A stretch of 21,581 nt of DNA, taken from Gammaproteobacteria bacterium (lineage in GTDB: Bacteria > Pseudomonadota > Gammaproteobacteria > Steroidobacterales > Rariloculaceae). Within the stretch, counting starts at the first letter, position 1. Every line of letters starts with the position of its first letter. The notes beneath the pieces were generated by a model, which saw nothing but the letters and a program-made list of their open reading frames with translations, was not told the DNA's origin and ran no database searches. A program made the position numbers and the translations under genes. Where the stretch lies: assembly GCA_017577365.1 (NCBI GenBank), contig PKRJ01000060.1, forward strand, positions 1-21,581, read 5' to 3'. Shown here in pieces: positions 9,086 through 16,924 of the stretch.

Positions 9086-9988
9086 TCAGCCCGGCGCGAG
9101 CTGATAGGAGACCGGCGAGAGCCGCTGGTCCTCGAAGCTGATCTCCTCGTACGTGTCCGGCTGCTCGAGCAGCGCCCGCAGCAGCAGGTTGTTCAGGCGG
9201 TGACCGGACTTGAAGCCCGTGAACTCGCCGATCAGCGATCGGCCGAGGAGGTACAGGTCGCCGACCGCGTCCAGCACCTTGTGTCGGACGAACTCGTCGC
9301 GGAAGCGCAGGCCGTCCTCGTTCAGCACGCGGTAGTCGTCGAGGACGATCGCGTTGTCGAGGCTGCCGCCGAGCGTCAGGTCACGGGCGCGCAGCATCTC
9401 GAGATCCCGCAGAAAGCCGAAAGTGCGGGCCCGGCTGATTTCCTTCAAGAAAGCCGTCGTCGAGAAATCGAGCCGCATCGCCTGGCGATGCTTGCGCAGC
9501 ACCGGGTGATCGAAGTCGATCTCGAAGTTCAGGCGGAAGCCGTCGTGCGGCTTGAGCTGCGCCCACTTGTCGCCGTCGACGACCTTGACCGGCTTCAGCA
9601 CGCGGATGAAGCGCTTCGGCGCGTTCTGCTCCTCGATCCCGGCGGATTGAAGAAGAAACACGAACGGCGCCGCGCTGCCGTCCATGATCGGGACTTCCGG
9701 CGCCGTCAGGTCGACGAAAGCGTTGTCGATGCCGAGACCGGCCATCGCCGACATCAAGTGCTCGACCGTCGCGACCTTCGCGCCGTCGCGCTCGAGCGTC
9801 GTGCCGAGCATCGTGTCCGTGACGGCGAGCGCGGACGCGGGGATATCCACCGGCTCGGGCAAATCGAGCCGACGGAACACGATCCCGGTATTGGGCGGCG
9901 CGGGCCGTAGATTCATGAACACCTTCGCCCCGCTGTGCAGACCGATACCGGTCGCGCGAATCGAATCCTTCAATGTGCGCTGTTTCAA
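9086..9988 (-). CDS. lpxC: UDP-3-O-acyl-N-acetylglucosamine deacetylase LpxC
   Basis: A 300-residue zinc deacetylase that catalyses the committed step of lipid A synthesis in the cytoplasm. The sequence opens MKQRTLKDSIRATGIGLHSG, matching E. coli LpxC almost from the first residue. Zinc ligands H77, H236 and D240, catalytic E76 (VEHLMSAM) and H263 (SGHRLNN) are all present, each two positions lower than the E. coli numbering. The start is TTG, with AGGAG 7 bases upstream; an open frame extends further upstream from an ATG at 10132 but that extension is Arg-rich and unlike LpxC. It is last in the dcw cluster, 192 bases after ftsZ, and has its own leader and candidate promoter. In E. coli LpxC is controlled by FtsH proteolysis of its C-terminal tail; the tail here ends QLAPG. 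Confidence 0.97.
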   Translation of the reverse strand: MKQRTLKDSIRATGIGLHSGAKVFMNLRPAPPNTGIVFRRLDLPEPVDIPASALAVTDTMLGTTLERDGAKVATVEHLMSAMAGLGIDNAFVDLTAPEVPIMDGSAAPFVFLLQSAGIEEQNAPKRFIRVLKPVKVVDGDKWAQLKPHDGFRLNFEIDFDHPVLRKHRQAMRLDFSTTAFLKEISRARTFGFLRDLEMLRARDLTLGGSLDNAIVLDDYRVLNEDGLRFRDEFVRHKVLDAVGDLYLLGRSLIGEFTGFKSGHRLNNLLLRALLEQPDTYEEISFEDQRLSPVSYQLAPG

Positions 9989-9995
9989 GCAGCGA

Positions 9996-10000
9996 CTCCT
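9996..10000 (-). promoter_or_regulatory. Ribosome-binding site deciding the lpxC TTG start
   Basis: AGGAG on the minus strand, 7 bases before the TTG at 9988. Together with the match to the LpxC N-terminus it fixes TTG as the start rather than the ATG at 10132. Confidence 0.7.
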
Positions 10001-10020
10001 GTGCGGCCTAAGTCGGGCTC

Positions 10021-10045
10021 CGGCGGACCGCCGCCCGAAGGCGGC
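10021..10045 (-). promoter_or_regulatory. Hairpin leader of lpxC with competing folds
   Basis: On the minus strand GCCGCC-TTCG-GGCGGC (10030-10045) makes a 6-bp UUCG-tetraloop hairpin about 42 bases upstream of the lpxC start. Its 3' arm can instead pair with the next segment (CGGCGG-T-CCGCCG, 10021-10033 read on the minus strand), so two mutually exclusive folds can be drawn. No T-run follows the hairpin. It may affect lpxC transcript stability or readthrough from ftsZ. Confidence 0.35.
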
Positions 10046-10122
10046 TCGATGGCCCTGCCGCGGGCGCCTCCCACGCGCCCGGTGCGCCGGCGTCGAAGCG
10101 CACCCCGAAGAAGCGGCAGTGA

Positions 10123-10152
10123 ACCCTAGCACAGCCGCGAACTTCCCAGCAA
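10123..10152 (-). promoter_or_regulatory. Candidate lpxC promoter
   Basis: On the minus strand TTGCTG (10147-10152) and TAGGGT (10123-10128) are 18 bases apart, and TGC directly before the -10 makes an extended -10 form. It lies just after the ftsZ stop and would give lpxC its own transcript of about 130 bases of leader. The match to consensus is partial. Confidence 0.35.
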
Positions 10153-10180
10153 GGAACCATCCCGCCGACGAGCCCGGCCT

Positions 10181-11338
10181 TCAGTCCGCCTGACGCCGCA
10201 AGAAAGCCGGAATATCGAGCAGGTTTTCGTACTCCTCGTTACCGAACAGCCCGTCGCCGACCGCGAGCTTGCGCTGATGCGTGGGCTTCTCGTAGTCGGC
10301 GAAGTTCGTCTGCTCGCGGCGCGGCGGCAGCGTGCGGCGCACGACCCGCATCGGCACGTCCTGCTGTTGCTGCGGCTTCGCCGGCTGACCGAGCCCCGTC
10401 GCGACGACCGTGACGCGGATCTCGTTCGACATCTCCGGATCGATCACCGTGCCGATCACGACGGTCGCTTCGTCCGACGCGAACTGCTTGATCGTCTCGC
10501 CGACCGCCTGGAACTCGCCGATGCCGAGATCCATGCCCGCGGTCACGTTGACCAGGATGCCGTTCGCGCCCGCGAGGTTGATGTCCTCGAGCAGCGGGCT
10601 CGAGATCGCGGCCTCGGCGGCGATGCGCGCGCGATCCTCGCCGGTCGCGACACCCGTGCCCATCATCGCCATGCCCATCTCGGACATCACCGTCCGCACG
10701 TCGGCGAAGTCGACGTTGATCAGGCCCGGCCGCGTGATCAGCTCGGCAATACCTTGGACCGCGCCCTGCAGCACTTCGTTCGCCGCCTTGAACGCATCGA
10801 GCAGCGTCGTCTGCGGGCCGAGCACCGACAGGAGCTTCTCGTTCGGGATCGTGATCAGCGAGTCGACGAAGCGGCCGAGCTCCGCGATGCCCTGCTCGGC
10901 GACGCGCATCCGCTTCGCGCCTTCCATATGGAAGGGCTTCGTCACGACCGCGACGGTGAGGATGCCCAGCTCTTTTGCGATCTGCGCGACGACCGGTGCG
11001 GCGCCGGTGCCCGTGCCGCCGCCGAGGCCCGCGGTGATGAAGAGCATGTCCGCGCCTTCGATCACCTCTTGGATGCGGTCGCGATCCTCCATCGCGGCCT
11101 GCCGTCCGATCTCGGGATTCGCGCCCGCGCCGAGTCCCTTCGTGATGTTGCAGCCGATCTGCAGGTTCGTCTTGACCTTCGCGTGCTTCAGCGCCTGCGC
11201 GTCGGTGTTCGCGCAGATGAAGTCGACGCCTTCGATACCGGTGCGCACCATGTGCGCGACCGCGTTGCCGCCTCCCCCGCCGACGCCGATGACTTTGATG
11301 ATCGCGTTTTCGCTGAAGCCGTCCATCAGTTCGAACAT
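10181..11338 (-). CDS. ftsZ: Cell division GTPase FtsZ
   Basis: The 385-residue bacterial tubulin that forms the cytokinetic Z-ring. The GTP-binding signature GGGTGTG is at 106-112, within AGLGGGTGTGAAP. The synergy loop NVDFAD at 208-213 supplies the catalytic aspartates for the neighbouring subunit. A Gln-rich and Arg-rich linker (about 318-371) leads to the conserved C-terminal peptide LLDIPAFLRRQAD, which binds FtsA, ZapD and other partners. The ATG at 11338 has AAAGGAG 7 bases upstream; an open frame reaches 23 codons further into ftsA but has no such support. It follows ftsA by 47 bases and precedes lpxC, the usual ftsQ-ftsA-ftsZ-lpxC order. Confidence 0.98.
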   Translation of the reverse strand: MFELMDGFSENAIIKVIGVGGGGGNAVAHMVRTGIEGVDFICANTDAQALKHAKVKTNLQIGCNITKGLGAGANPEIGRQAAMEDRDRIQEVIEGADMLFITAGLGGGTGTGAAPVVAQIAKELGILTVAVVTKPFHMEGAKRMRVAEQGIAELGRFVDSLITIPNEKLLSVLGPQTTLLDAFKAANEVLQGAVQGIAELITRPGLINVDFADVRTVMSEMGMAMMGTGVATGEDRARIAAEAAISSPLLEDINLAGANGILVNVTAGMDLGIGEFQAVGETIKQFASDEATVVIGTVIDPEMSNEIRVTVVATGLGQPAKPQQQQDVPMRVVRRTLPPRREQTNFADYEKPTHQRKLAVGDGLFGNEEYENLLDIPAFLRRQAD

Positions 11339-11345
11339 CTCTGCT

Positions 11346-11352
11346 CTCCTTT
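11346..11352 (-). promoter_or_regulatory. Strong ribosome-binding site for ftsZ
   Basis: AAAGGAG on the minus strand, 7 bases before the ATG at 11338. It decides between this start and the upstream in-frame codon at 11407, and fits the high translation that FtsZ needs. Confidence 0.75.
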
Positions 11353-11385
11353 GTTGCCCCGTTTCCGTTTCCCCAAAGACGACGC

Positions 11386-12621
11386 TTATAGGTTTCGTTG
11401 GAACCACGCTTTCATTCGGCCGAGCACGCCGCCGATGCCGAGTTTCGACCCCGATGAATCGGCTCGCGCCATCACCGCTTCCTTGCCGTAAAGCAGCAAA
11501 CCGACTCCGGTGGCGTGAATCGGGTTGCGCACGACGTCGGAAAGACCATCGACGTGCTGCGGTGTGCCGAGGCGTACCGGCATGTGGAACACCTCTTCCG
11601 CAAGCTCCACCGCGCCTTCCATCTTCGCGCTGCCGCCGGTGAGCACGATTCCGGCGGCGATCATCTCCTCGAAGCCGGAGCGGCGAAGCTCGTCGCGCAC
11701 GAGGTGGTAGAGCTCCTCGTAACGCGGCTCGACGACCTCGGCGAGCGTCTGCCTCGCGAGCCTTCGCGGAGGCCTTTCACCGACGCTCGGCACCTCGATC
11801 GTCTCGTCCGGATTCGCGAGCTGCGACAACGCGCACGCGTACTTGATCTTGATCTCCTCGGCGTGATGCGTCGGCGTGCGCAGCGACACCGCGATGTCGT
11901 TCGTGACCTGATCGCCCGCGATAGGAATCACCGCGGTGTGCTGGATCGCGCCGCCGTAGAAGACCGCGATGTCCGTCGTGCCACCGCCCGAATCGACGAG
12001 ACACACGCCGAGCTCCTTCTCGTCGTCGGTCAGGCACGCGTAGCTCGAAGCGAGCTGCTCGAGCACGATGTCGTCGACGCCGAGCCCGCAGCGCTGCACG
12101 CACTTGATGATGTTCTGCGCCGCGCTGACCGCGCCCGTGACGAGGTGCACCTTCGCCTCGAGCCGAACGCCCGACATGCCGACGGGCTCGCGGATGCCCT
12201 CCTGCGAATCGATGATGAACTCCTGCGGGAGCACGTGAAGGATCCGCTGGTCGGCGGGAATCGCGACCGCGCGCGCCGCGTCGATCACGCGCTCGACGTC
12301 GCTCGGCGTGACCTCCTTGTCTCGGATCGCGACGATGCCGTGCGAGTTCAAGCTTCGGACGTGGCTGCCCGCGATACCCGTGTAGACGCTGTTGATCTCG
12401 CAGCCCGCCATCAGCTCGGCTTCCTCGACGGCGCGCTGAATCGACTGCACCGTCGATTCGATGTTCACGACGACGCCGCGCTTCAAGCCGCGCGACGGCG
12501 CCGAGCCGAAGCCGATGACCTCGATCTTGCCGTCGGGCGAAAGCTCGCCGACGACAGCGACGACTTTCGACGTACCGACGTCGAGACCGACGAGGAGTTT
12601 GCGATCGTCGCGCTTACCCAC
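11386..12621 (-). CDS. ftsA: Cell division actin-like protein FtsA
   Basis: A 411-residue actin-family ATPase that tethers FtsZ to the inner membrane and recruits later division proteins. Phosphate-1 motif VGLDVGTSK at 11-19, phosphate-2 motif LVDSGGGTTD at 208-217 and the adenosine motif IVLTGGSAKMEG are present. The 1C subdomain characteristic of FtsA follows the first motif. The final 18 residues, ending GRMKAWFQRNL, form the amphipathic membrane-targeting helix. The start is GTG, overlapping the end of ftsQ by 8 bases, with GAGAGGAG about 10 bases upstream. A longer open frame begins at 12756 but its Arg-rich extension is not FtsA-like. Confidence 0.96.
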   Translation of the reverse strand: MGKRDDRKLLVGLDVGTSKVVAVVGELSPDGKIEVIGFGSAPSRGLKRGVVVNIESTVQSIQRAVEEAELMAGCEINSVYTGIAGSHVRSLNSHGIVAIRDKEVTPSDVERVIDAARAVAIPADQRILHVLPQEFIIDSQEGIREPVGMSGVRLEAKVHLVTGAVSAAQNIIKCVQRCGLGVDDIVLEQLASSYACLTDDEKELGVCLVDSGGGTTDIAVFYGGAIQHTAVIPIAGDQVTNDIAVSLRTPTHHAEEIKIKYACALSQLANPDETIEVPSVGERPPRRLARQTLAEVVEPRYEELYHLVRDELRRSGFEEMIAAGIVLTGGSAKMEGAVELAEEVFHMPVRLGTPQHVDGLSDVVRNPIHATGVGLLLYGKEAVMARADSSGSKLGIGGVLGRMKAWFQRNL

Positions 12622-13471
12622 GGCTCTCGCGCTCCTCTCTCTTACCGGTTTCGCCCTGCACCGCCAGCTCCTTTCGCGCGGCCACCTCCGTCTCCTCCGA
12701 TTGCGTCTCGTCGCGCCATCCGACGGCGAAGCCGTTCGTGTAGCGCAAGTCGACATAGCTCACCCGATGCAGCTCCCGCGCAAGCGCGGGCGCGGCGACA
12801 CTGAAGAAACGATCGATCCGCTCGTGCACGTCGTTGCGGCCGAAGCGCACTTCCTGTCCGGTCGCGAGCAAGAGCCGCCACGACCCACGCTCGTCGAGCT
12901 GCAGCCTTTCGATCGCGAGGCCGCTCTCGAGCAGCCGGTCGCGCATCGCGAGGTAGACCTTCGCGACCTCGCGCTCGCTGCCCGGCGGCCCGTCGAGAAG
13001 CGGCAGCTCCGGGAAGCCGTGCGGCGGCCTTTCCGCGAAAAGCTCGCCGCGCGTGTTCAAGAGACCCTTGTCGCCCCAGCGTGCGGCCGCGCGGTGCTCG
13101 CTGATGCGCACCACGAGCACGTCCGGCCATCGGCGCCGCAACGAGACCGAGTCGACCCAAGCGAGCGCCCGTAGCCGTTCGCGCAGCGACTCGAGGTCGA
13201 GCGACCAGAAGCCGTTCTCGAGCTCCGGCGCGAGCGCGGCCTCGACCTGGATCGGCGTCACGCGCTGGAACGTGCTCTCGATCACGAGCCGGCCGACCGG
13301 GCGATCGACGACCTCCTCGAGCACCGGGAACGCGGCCGCCGCCGCGGCGCCGAGCATCGCCGGCCACAGCACGGCGCGCAGCGGCATACGGAAGCGCGGC
13401 ACGCGCGGCAGCTTCTGCGCGAGCGCCGCGCGGCGCGATCTACGGCGACGATTCGGTCGGTTCCGACTCAT
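12614..13471 (-). CDS. ftsQ: Cell division protein FtsQ
   Basis: A 285-residue bitopic membrane protein that links early and late divisome parts through FtsB and FtsL. It has an unusually Arg-rich cytoplasmic N-terminus (residues 1-30), one transmembrane segment (about 30-50), a POTRA domain (about 59-126, ending WPDVLVVRISEHRAAARW) and the beta-rich FtsQ domain after it. The FtsQ mark GLLNTRGELF follows the POTRA domain. The C-terminus is charged, GETGKREERESRG. The start ATG overlaps the murB stop as ATGA, which decides it over a much longer spurious frame. It precedes ftsA with an 8-base overlap. No ddlB gene lies upstream, where most relatives have one. Confidence 0.93.
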   Translation of the reverse strand: MSRNRPNRRRRSRRAALAQKLPRVPRFRMPLRAVLWPAMLGAAAAAAFPVLEEVVDRPVGRLVIESTFQRVTPIQVEAALAPELENGFWSLDLESLRERLRALAWVDSVSLRRRWPDVLVVRISEHRAAARWGDKGLLNTRGELFAERPPHGFPELPLLDGPPGSEREVAKVYLAMRDRLLESGLAIERLQLDERGSWRLLLATGQEVRFGRNDVHERIDRFFSVAAPALARELHRVSYVDLRYTNGFAVGWRDETQSEETEVAARKELAVQGETGKREERESRG

Positions 13472-14382
13472 CCCGCCTCCCAGCGATGCTCGCCGATGAT
13501 CCTCGCCTCGAGCTCGAGCTCGACGCCGAACCGCTCGGCGACGCGCCGTCGCACCGTCTCGATCAGCCGCTCGATGTCCTCGGCCGTCGCGCCGCCGGTG
13601 TTCACGATGAAGTTCGCGTGCTTCTCGGAAACCTTCGCGCCGCCGATCGAGAAGCCCTTCAATCCCGCGCGCTCGATCAGCGCGCCCGCGTGTGTCCCTT
13701 CCGGATTGCGGAAGACCGAGCCGCAGCTCGGCACGCCGAGCGGTTGAGTCGCGGCTCGCCGGTCGAGCATCTCGCGGATCGACGTCATCGACGCCGACTC
13801 GTCGTGCTCGAAGCGGAAAGTCCCCGAGAGAAAGAATTCGGGGAGATCGCCGTCCGCGCGATTCTTCAACGCCACGTGCCGGTAACCGATCTCGTAGTCG
13901 TCCGCGGTTCGCACGCGCCGCACGCCGCGCCGGTCGATCGTCTCGACGCTTTCGACGCGGTCCCACGTCTCGCCGCCGAACGCGCCGGCGTTCATCGCGA
14001 GCGCTCCGCCGACCGTGCCGGGAATCCCCGCGAAGAACGCCGCGGGGCCGAGCGACCAGCGCACGCACTGCCGCGCGAGCGTCGCGCACGGCACGCCGGC
14101 GCCGGCTTTGACGCGCGTCTCGTCGAGCCGCTCGAGTCGCTTGCCGACCTTGCGCGTCGAGATCACCGCGCCGCGCACTCCGCCGTCGCGCACGAGCAGG
14201 TTCGAGCCGAGCCCGACCACGTGCACGGGCACGTTCTCCGGTAACGCCGCGAGAAAACGCGCGAGCGCGTCCTCGCTTGCGGGCTCGAAATAGAAGTCCG
14301 CCGGTCCGCCGACGCGCCACGACGTGTGCCGCCGCATCGGCTCGTCACGCCGCACGCCTTCGAAAGCATCGATCTCGACCAT
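13468..14382 (-). CDS. murB: UDP-N-acetylenolpyruvoylglucosamine reductase MurB
   Basis: A 304-residue flavoenzyme that reduces UDP-GlcNAc-enolpyruvate to UDP-MurNAc with NADPH. The FAD-binding region shows HTSWRVGGPADF, GLGSNLLVRDGGVRG and the AGIPGTVGGALAMNAGAFGGE motif. Catalytic residues are visible: R168 in IGYRHVAL, the proton-donor S222 in CGSVFRNP, and E292 in LEARIIGE. The C-terminal part has IGGAKVSEKHANFIVN. The ATG at 14382 is given; a GTG at 14394 would add four residues, overlap the murC stop as GTGA, and has GAGG at good spacing, so it is a real alternative. Its place between murC and ftsQ differs from E. coli, where murB is elsewhere and ddlB is here. Confidence 0.95.
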   Translation of the reverse strand: MVEIDAFEGVRRDEPMRRHTSWRVGGPADFYFEPASEDALARFLAALPENVPVHVVGLGSNLLVRDGGVRGAVISTRKVGKRLERLDETRVKAGAGVPCATLARQCVRWSLGPAAFFAGIPGTVGGALAMNAGAFGGETWDRVESVETIDRRGVRRVRTADDYEIGYRHVALKNRADGDLPEFFLSGTFRFEHDESASMTSIREMLDRRAATQPLGVPSCGSVFRNPEGTHAGALIERAGLKGFSIGGAKVSEKHANFIVNTGGATAEDIERLIETVRRRVAERFGVELELEARIIGEHRWEAG

Positions 14383-14390
14383 GACCGCGC

Positions 14391-15818
14391 TCACTTCCCG
14401 GCCTCGAGCGGACGTTTCACCGAAAGCAGCGCCGGCAACCGCTGCGCGAGCGTGCCGATCGAGCCCGCGCCGAGCGTCAGCACGACGTCGCCGCTCTCGA
14501 CGACGTTGCCGAGCACGCCGGCGATCGCGTCGAGCTCGTCGACGAAGATCGGCTCGACCTTGCCGCGCGCGCGCACGGCGCGCGCCAAGGATTTGCCGTC
14601 CGCGCCGACGATCGGCGCCTCGCCCGCGGCATAGACGTTCGTGAGAATCAGCACGTCCGCCGCCGACAGCACTTGCGCGAAGTCGTCCAGCAGCGCGTGC
14701 GTGCGCGTATAGCGGTGCGGCTGGAACACGACGACGAGACGCCGTCCGGACCACGCGCCGCGCGCGGCCGCGAGCGTCGCAGCGATCTCCGTCGGGTGAT
14801 GCCCGTAGTCGTCGACGAACGTGACCTCGCCCGCGCGCGTCGTGACCGTGCCGAGCACCTGCATCCTGCGATCGATGCCGGAGAACGACTCGAGCGCGCG
14901 GCGCACCGCGTCGATATCGACCTCGAGCTCGAGCGCGACCGCGACCGCGGCGAGCGCGTTCTGCACGTTGTGCGCGCCCGGAAGATTCAGCTCGAGCTCG
15001 AGCGGCTCCGGCAGCTCGCAGCCGACGACCTTGAAGCGGCTCTTCAAGCCCCGATGCTCGACGTCGATCGCGCGGATATCCGCCTGCGCGTCGAACCCGT
15101 AGCTCGTCACGCGCCGGCCGAGATCCGGAATCAGCGCGCGCGCGTTCGCGTCGTCGCGGCACATCACGGCGAGGCCGTAGAACGGCAAGTTCAGCAGGAA
15201 GTCACGGAAACCCTGCTTGAGCCGCTCGATATCGCCCTCGTACGTGCCGAGATGATCCGCGTCGATATTCGTCACGACCGCGATCATCGGGTGCAGATGC
15301 AGGAACGACGCGTCGCTCTCGTCGGCCTCGGCGACGAGATAGCGGCCCTCGCCGAGCCGCGCGTTCGCGTCCGCGCTCTTGAGCCTCCCGCCGATCACGA
15401 ATGTCGGATCGAGCCCGCCCTCGGCGAGCACGCTCGCGATCAGACTCGTCGTCGTGGTCTTGCCGTGCGTGCCCGCGACGGCGATGCCGTAACGGAAGCG
15501 CATGAGCTCGCCGAGCATCTCCGCGCGCGGCACGACCGGCACGCGGCGGCGCTGCGCGGCGACGACCTCGGGGTTGTCCGGCGCGACCGCGCTCGACACG
15601 ACGACGACGTCCGCGTTCTCGACGTGCTCCTCGGCATGGCCCTGCCAGACCTTCGCGCCGAGCCGCTCGAGCCGTTCCGTGACCGCGGTGAGCCGCAGAT
15701 CGGAGCCCTGCACGCTGTAGCCCAGGCTGAGCAGCACCTCGGCGATGCCCGCCATGCCCGCGCCGCCGATACCGACGAAGTGCACCGTGCGAATCTTGCC
15801 CATGCGCGTCTTCGTCAT
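14391..15818 (-). CDS. murC: UDP-N-acetylmuramate--L-alanine ligase MurC
   Basis: A 475-residue Mur ligase that adds L-alanine to UDP-MurNAc using ATP. The N-terminal Rossmann motif GIGGAGMAGIA is at 16-26, the ATP loop GTHGKTTTT at 116-124, then NIDADHLGTYEGD in the central domain and VDDYGHHPTEIAATL leading into the C-terminal domain. The ATG at 15818 overlaps the murG stop (ATGA) and has AAGGAGG 7 bases upstream, which rules out an open-frame start ten codons earlier. It lies between murG and murB. Confidence 0.97.
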   Translation of the reverse strand: MTKTRMGKIRTVHFVGIGGAGMAGIAEVLLSLGYSVQGSDLRLTAVTERLERLGAKVWQGHAEEHVENADVVVVSSAVAPDNPEVVAAQRRRVPVVPRAEMLGELMRFRYGIAVAGTHGKTTTTSLIASVLAEGGLDPTFVIGGRLKSADANARLGEGRYLVAEADESDASFLHLHPMIAVVTNIDADHLGTYEGDIERLKQGFRDFLLNLPFYGLAVMCRDDANARALIPDLGRRVTSYGFDAQADIRAIDVEHRGLKSRFKVVGCELPEPLELELNLPGAHNVQNALAAVAVALELEVDIDAVRRALESFSGIDRRMQVLGTVTTRAGEVTFVDDYGHHPTEIAATLAAARGAWSGRRLVVVFQPHRYTRTHALLDDFAQVLSAADVLILTNVYAAGEAPIVGADGKSLARAVRARGKVEPIFVDELDAIAGVLGNVVESGDVVLTLGAGSIGTLAQRLPALLSVKRPLEAGK

Positions 15819-16924
15819 CGGCGGCCCTCCTTGGCGAGCGCGATGCACGCATCGGCGAGCCGATCCGCGGCGTCGACGCGCGCTTGCGCGCGCGAGGCCG
15901 CCGCCATCGCCTCAAGGCGTGCCGGCTGCTCGAGCAGCGCTTCGAGCTCCGTCGCGAGCCGCGCGGGCGTGAGCTCGCGCTCGGCGATCACGATCGCCGC
16001 GCCGCCGGAAGCGAACGACTCGGCGTTCTTCATCTGGTGGTCGTCGATCGCGTGCGGATACGGCACGAGCACCGCGCCGAGGCCGGCCGCCGCGAGCTCG
16101 CTGATCGTGAGCGCTCCGGCGCGCGCGACCGCGAAGTCGGCCCAGCCGTACGCTCCGGCGATATCGTCGATGAACTCGACGACGTCCGCGTCGACGCCGG
16201 CGTCGCGATACGCCGCGCGCGCTTCCTCGTGCAGGCGTCCGGCCTGATGCCGCACCTCGGGGCGAAGCGTCTCGGGCAAGGCCGCGAGCGCCTGGGGCAC
16301 GGTGAGATTCAGCACGCGCGCGCCTTGGCTCCCGCCGAGGACGAGCAAACGCGCGCGGCGCGCGGCGCTTCGCGCCTCGCGAAGCTCCGCGACCCGCGGC
16401 GCCGCGGGCGGCAGCGCGGCAATCTCGCGCCGCACCGGATTGCCGATCCGCTCGGCTTCGATCCCGCGCGGGAAGCTCGACGGAAACGCTTCGAACACGC
16501 GCGTCGCGAAGCGCGCGAGCCAGCGATTCGCCGTGCCCGCGATCGCGTTTTGCTCGTGGATCACGAGCGGCCGACGCGTGAGCCACGCGGCGAGGCCGCC
16601 GGGCCCGGACACGAAGCCGCCCATGCCGAGCACGGCCGAAGGCTTGCGGCGCCGCATCACGCCGAGCGCCTGGCCGACCGCGAACGCGGCGCGGAACGGG
16701 GCGGTCACGAGCCCCTTCACGCCCTTGCCGCGCAATCCCGAGACCGAGATCCACTCGATGTCGATACCGTGGCGAGGCACGACGCGAGCCTCGAGCCCTC
16801 GGCGCGTGCCGAGCCACACGACGCCGTGCCCGCGTGCGCGCAGCGCATCCGCGACCGCGAGCCCCGGGAACACGTGTCCGCCCGTGCCGCCGGCCATGAT
16901 CATGATCGGGCCCACGGCGCTCAT
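15815..16924 (-). CDS. murG: Lipid II synthase MurG (UDP-GlcNAc:undecaprenyl-PP-MurNAc-pentapeptide GlcNAc transferase)
   Basis: A 369-residue GT-B (family GT28) glycosyltransferase acting at the cytoplasmic face of the inner membrane, turning lipid I into lipid II. The G-loop GGTGGHVFPG is at 12-21, a second glycine-rich loop MGGFVSGPGG at 101-110, HEQN at 123-126, and GGSQGA at 197-202. In the C-terminal domain ARAGALTISELAAAG and PYPHAIDDHQMKNA form the UDP-GlcNAc pocket. The ATG overlaps the ftsW stop by 4 bases. Length is normal. Confidence 0.97.
   Translation of the reverse strand: MSAVGPIMIMAGGTGGHVFPGLAVADALRARGHGVVWLGTRRGLEARVVPRHGIDIEWISVSGLRGKGVKGLVTAPFRAAFAVGQALGVMRRRKPSAVLGMGGFVSGPGGLAAWLTRRPLVIHEQNAIAGTANRWLARFATRVFEAFPSSFPRGIEAERIGNPVRREIAALPPAAPRVAELREARSAARRARLLVLGGSQGARVLNLTVPQALAALPETLRPEVRHQAGRLHEEARAAYRDAGVDADVVEFIDDIAGAYGWADFAVARAGALTISELAAAGLGAVLVPYPHAIDDHQMKNAESFASGGAAIVIAERELTPARLATELEALLEQPARLEAMAAASRAQARVDAADRLADACIALAKEGRR

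Noticed and set aside
9989..10132. N-terminal extension of lpxC from an ATG at 10132
   Set aside because: The added residues are Arg-rich and not LpxC-like, and the TTG at 9988 has a good ribosome-binding site and matches the E. coli N-terminus.
14673..16247. A 524-codon plus-strand frame opposite murC and murG
   Set aside because: Crosses the murC-murG junction on the opposite strand and has the composition of an antisense shadow; no family resemblance.
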